Of a stretch of 64,000 nt of DNA, positions 63,901 through 64,000 are shown in pieces (position 1 is the first letter of the stretch; each line of letters opens with the position of its first letter). This DNA is from Viscum album (taxonomy: Eukaryota; Streptophyta; Magnoliopsida; Santalales; Viscaceae). Below the pieces are notes generated by a model. The model saw nothing but the letters and a program-made list of their open reading frames with translations, was not told where the DNA came from and did no database searches. The translations under genes were made by a program, and so were the position numbers. The stretch lies in assembly GCA_963277665.1 (NCBI GenBank), contig OY728119.1, forward strand, positions 312,438,206-312,502,205. Direction: 5' to 3'.

Positions 63901-64000
63901 TAAATGGATTTAAAAAATATTTTATAGAAGGTTCAATCCATATACATTTAATGGGGATGATTTATATACTTGGGATGAAATAATTTCTCTATTTGATTTC
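60931..64000 (-). pseudogene. pol: Tekay/Del-type chromovirus pol (protease to chromodomain), cut by window edge
   Basis: Minus strand. Protease VEFDAILGMDW (about 63900-63865). A pre-RT block EELHGLPPDREVEF (63635-63590). RT from about 63500, with SASPWC, then VVVFIDDI carrying the catalytic Asp pair (about 63100-63075). RNase H with YTDHKSLKYIFT (62482-62445). Integrase core with KISRGNNVIWVV and IREDLSLDQLARI (61965-61840). A C-terminal block ISPRYINIFYI (about 61290-61260) is followed by a chromodomain-like VKVLCRNHKYKEET and the stop at 60931-60933. That tail identifies a chromovirus, which is known to target chromatin through this domain. Many TAG/TAA/TGA stops and indels; dead. The 5' part (gag, 5' LTR) is beyond 64000. 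Confidence 0.9.

Noticed and set aside
1..64000. Non-standard genetic code with TAG and TAA read as Gln
   Set aside because: Stops often fall where Gln is expected, but TGA also falls where Arg (CGA) or Trp (TGG) is expected, frameshifts are common, and paired copies have stops at different places. The youngest gag ORF has no internal TAG or TAA. C-to-T decay explains all of this.

Overview
The window is nuclear DNA of a land plant, most likely an angiosperm with a large, repeat-packed genome. It is AT-rich and holds no intact host gene. It carries nested LTR retrotransposons of four plant lineages, a plant mobile domain (PMD) gene with short introns, and TATA-box LTR promoters. Most old coding frames are broken by TAG, TAA and TGA codons lying one C-to-T step from CAG, CAA and CGA, as expected for long-methylated, deaminated transposon DNA. 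I cannot name the species.

Layout. 1-2888: broken exon of a zinc-knuckle gene with a good splice donor, then an anonymous spacer. 2889-~6140: an old Gypsy LTR on the + strand, with a TATA box and two GTACGTAC hairpins. ~6150-48375: a very large, very old Gypsy element of Tat/Ogre type on the minus strand. Its long terminal repeat units are at ~6150-9300 (copy A) and ~40140-43300 (copy B), its gag-pol lies at 29473-36300, and a multi-exon PMD gene runs antisense to pol. A second, deleted unit follows: copy B, the 5' part of a second PMD copy to 45635, then repeat copy C to 48375. This looks like a tandem array that suffered a deletion.

9933-22073: a complete 12.1 kb Copia element of the Sirevirus (SIRE/Maximus) lineage, with 1.8 kb LTRs, gag, pol and a 931-codon env-like third ORF. 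It is inserted in exon 1 of the PMD gene. Its LTRs and its pol-env spacer carry arrays built on the octamer CACCGTGA.

48376-64000: a Tekay/Del-type chromovirus (Gypsy, minus strand) interrupts copy C. Its visible LTR is split by the youngest element, 49053-60004, a non-autonomous Gypsy derivative with 4.3 kb LTRs, a perfect 5 bp target duplication (TTTAT), PBS, PPT and one open gag-like ORF but no pol. A probable SINE lies inside it.

The relative order follows from nesting: Tat array first; Sirevirus and chromovirus into it; the gag-only element into the chromovirus LTR. The strongest candidate for something undescribed is the pair of hairpins about 190 nt apart, 335-535 nt below the TATA box of these Gypsy LTRs. 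Their stem sequences differ but still pair, while the CGTACGTACGG-type core and the spacing are kept.
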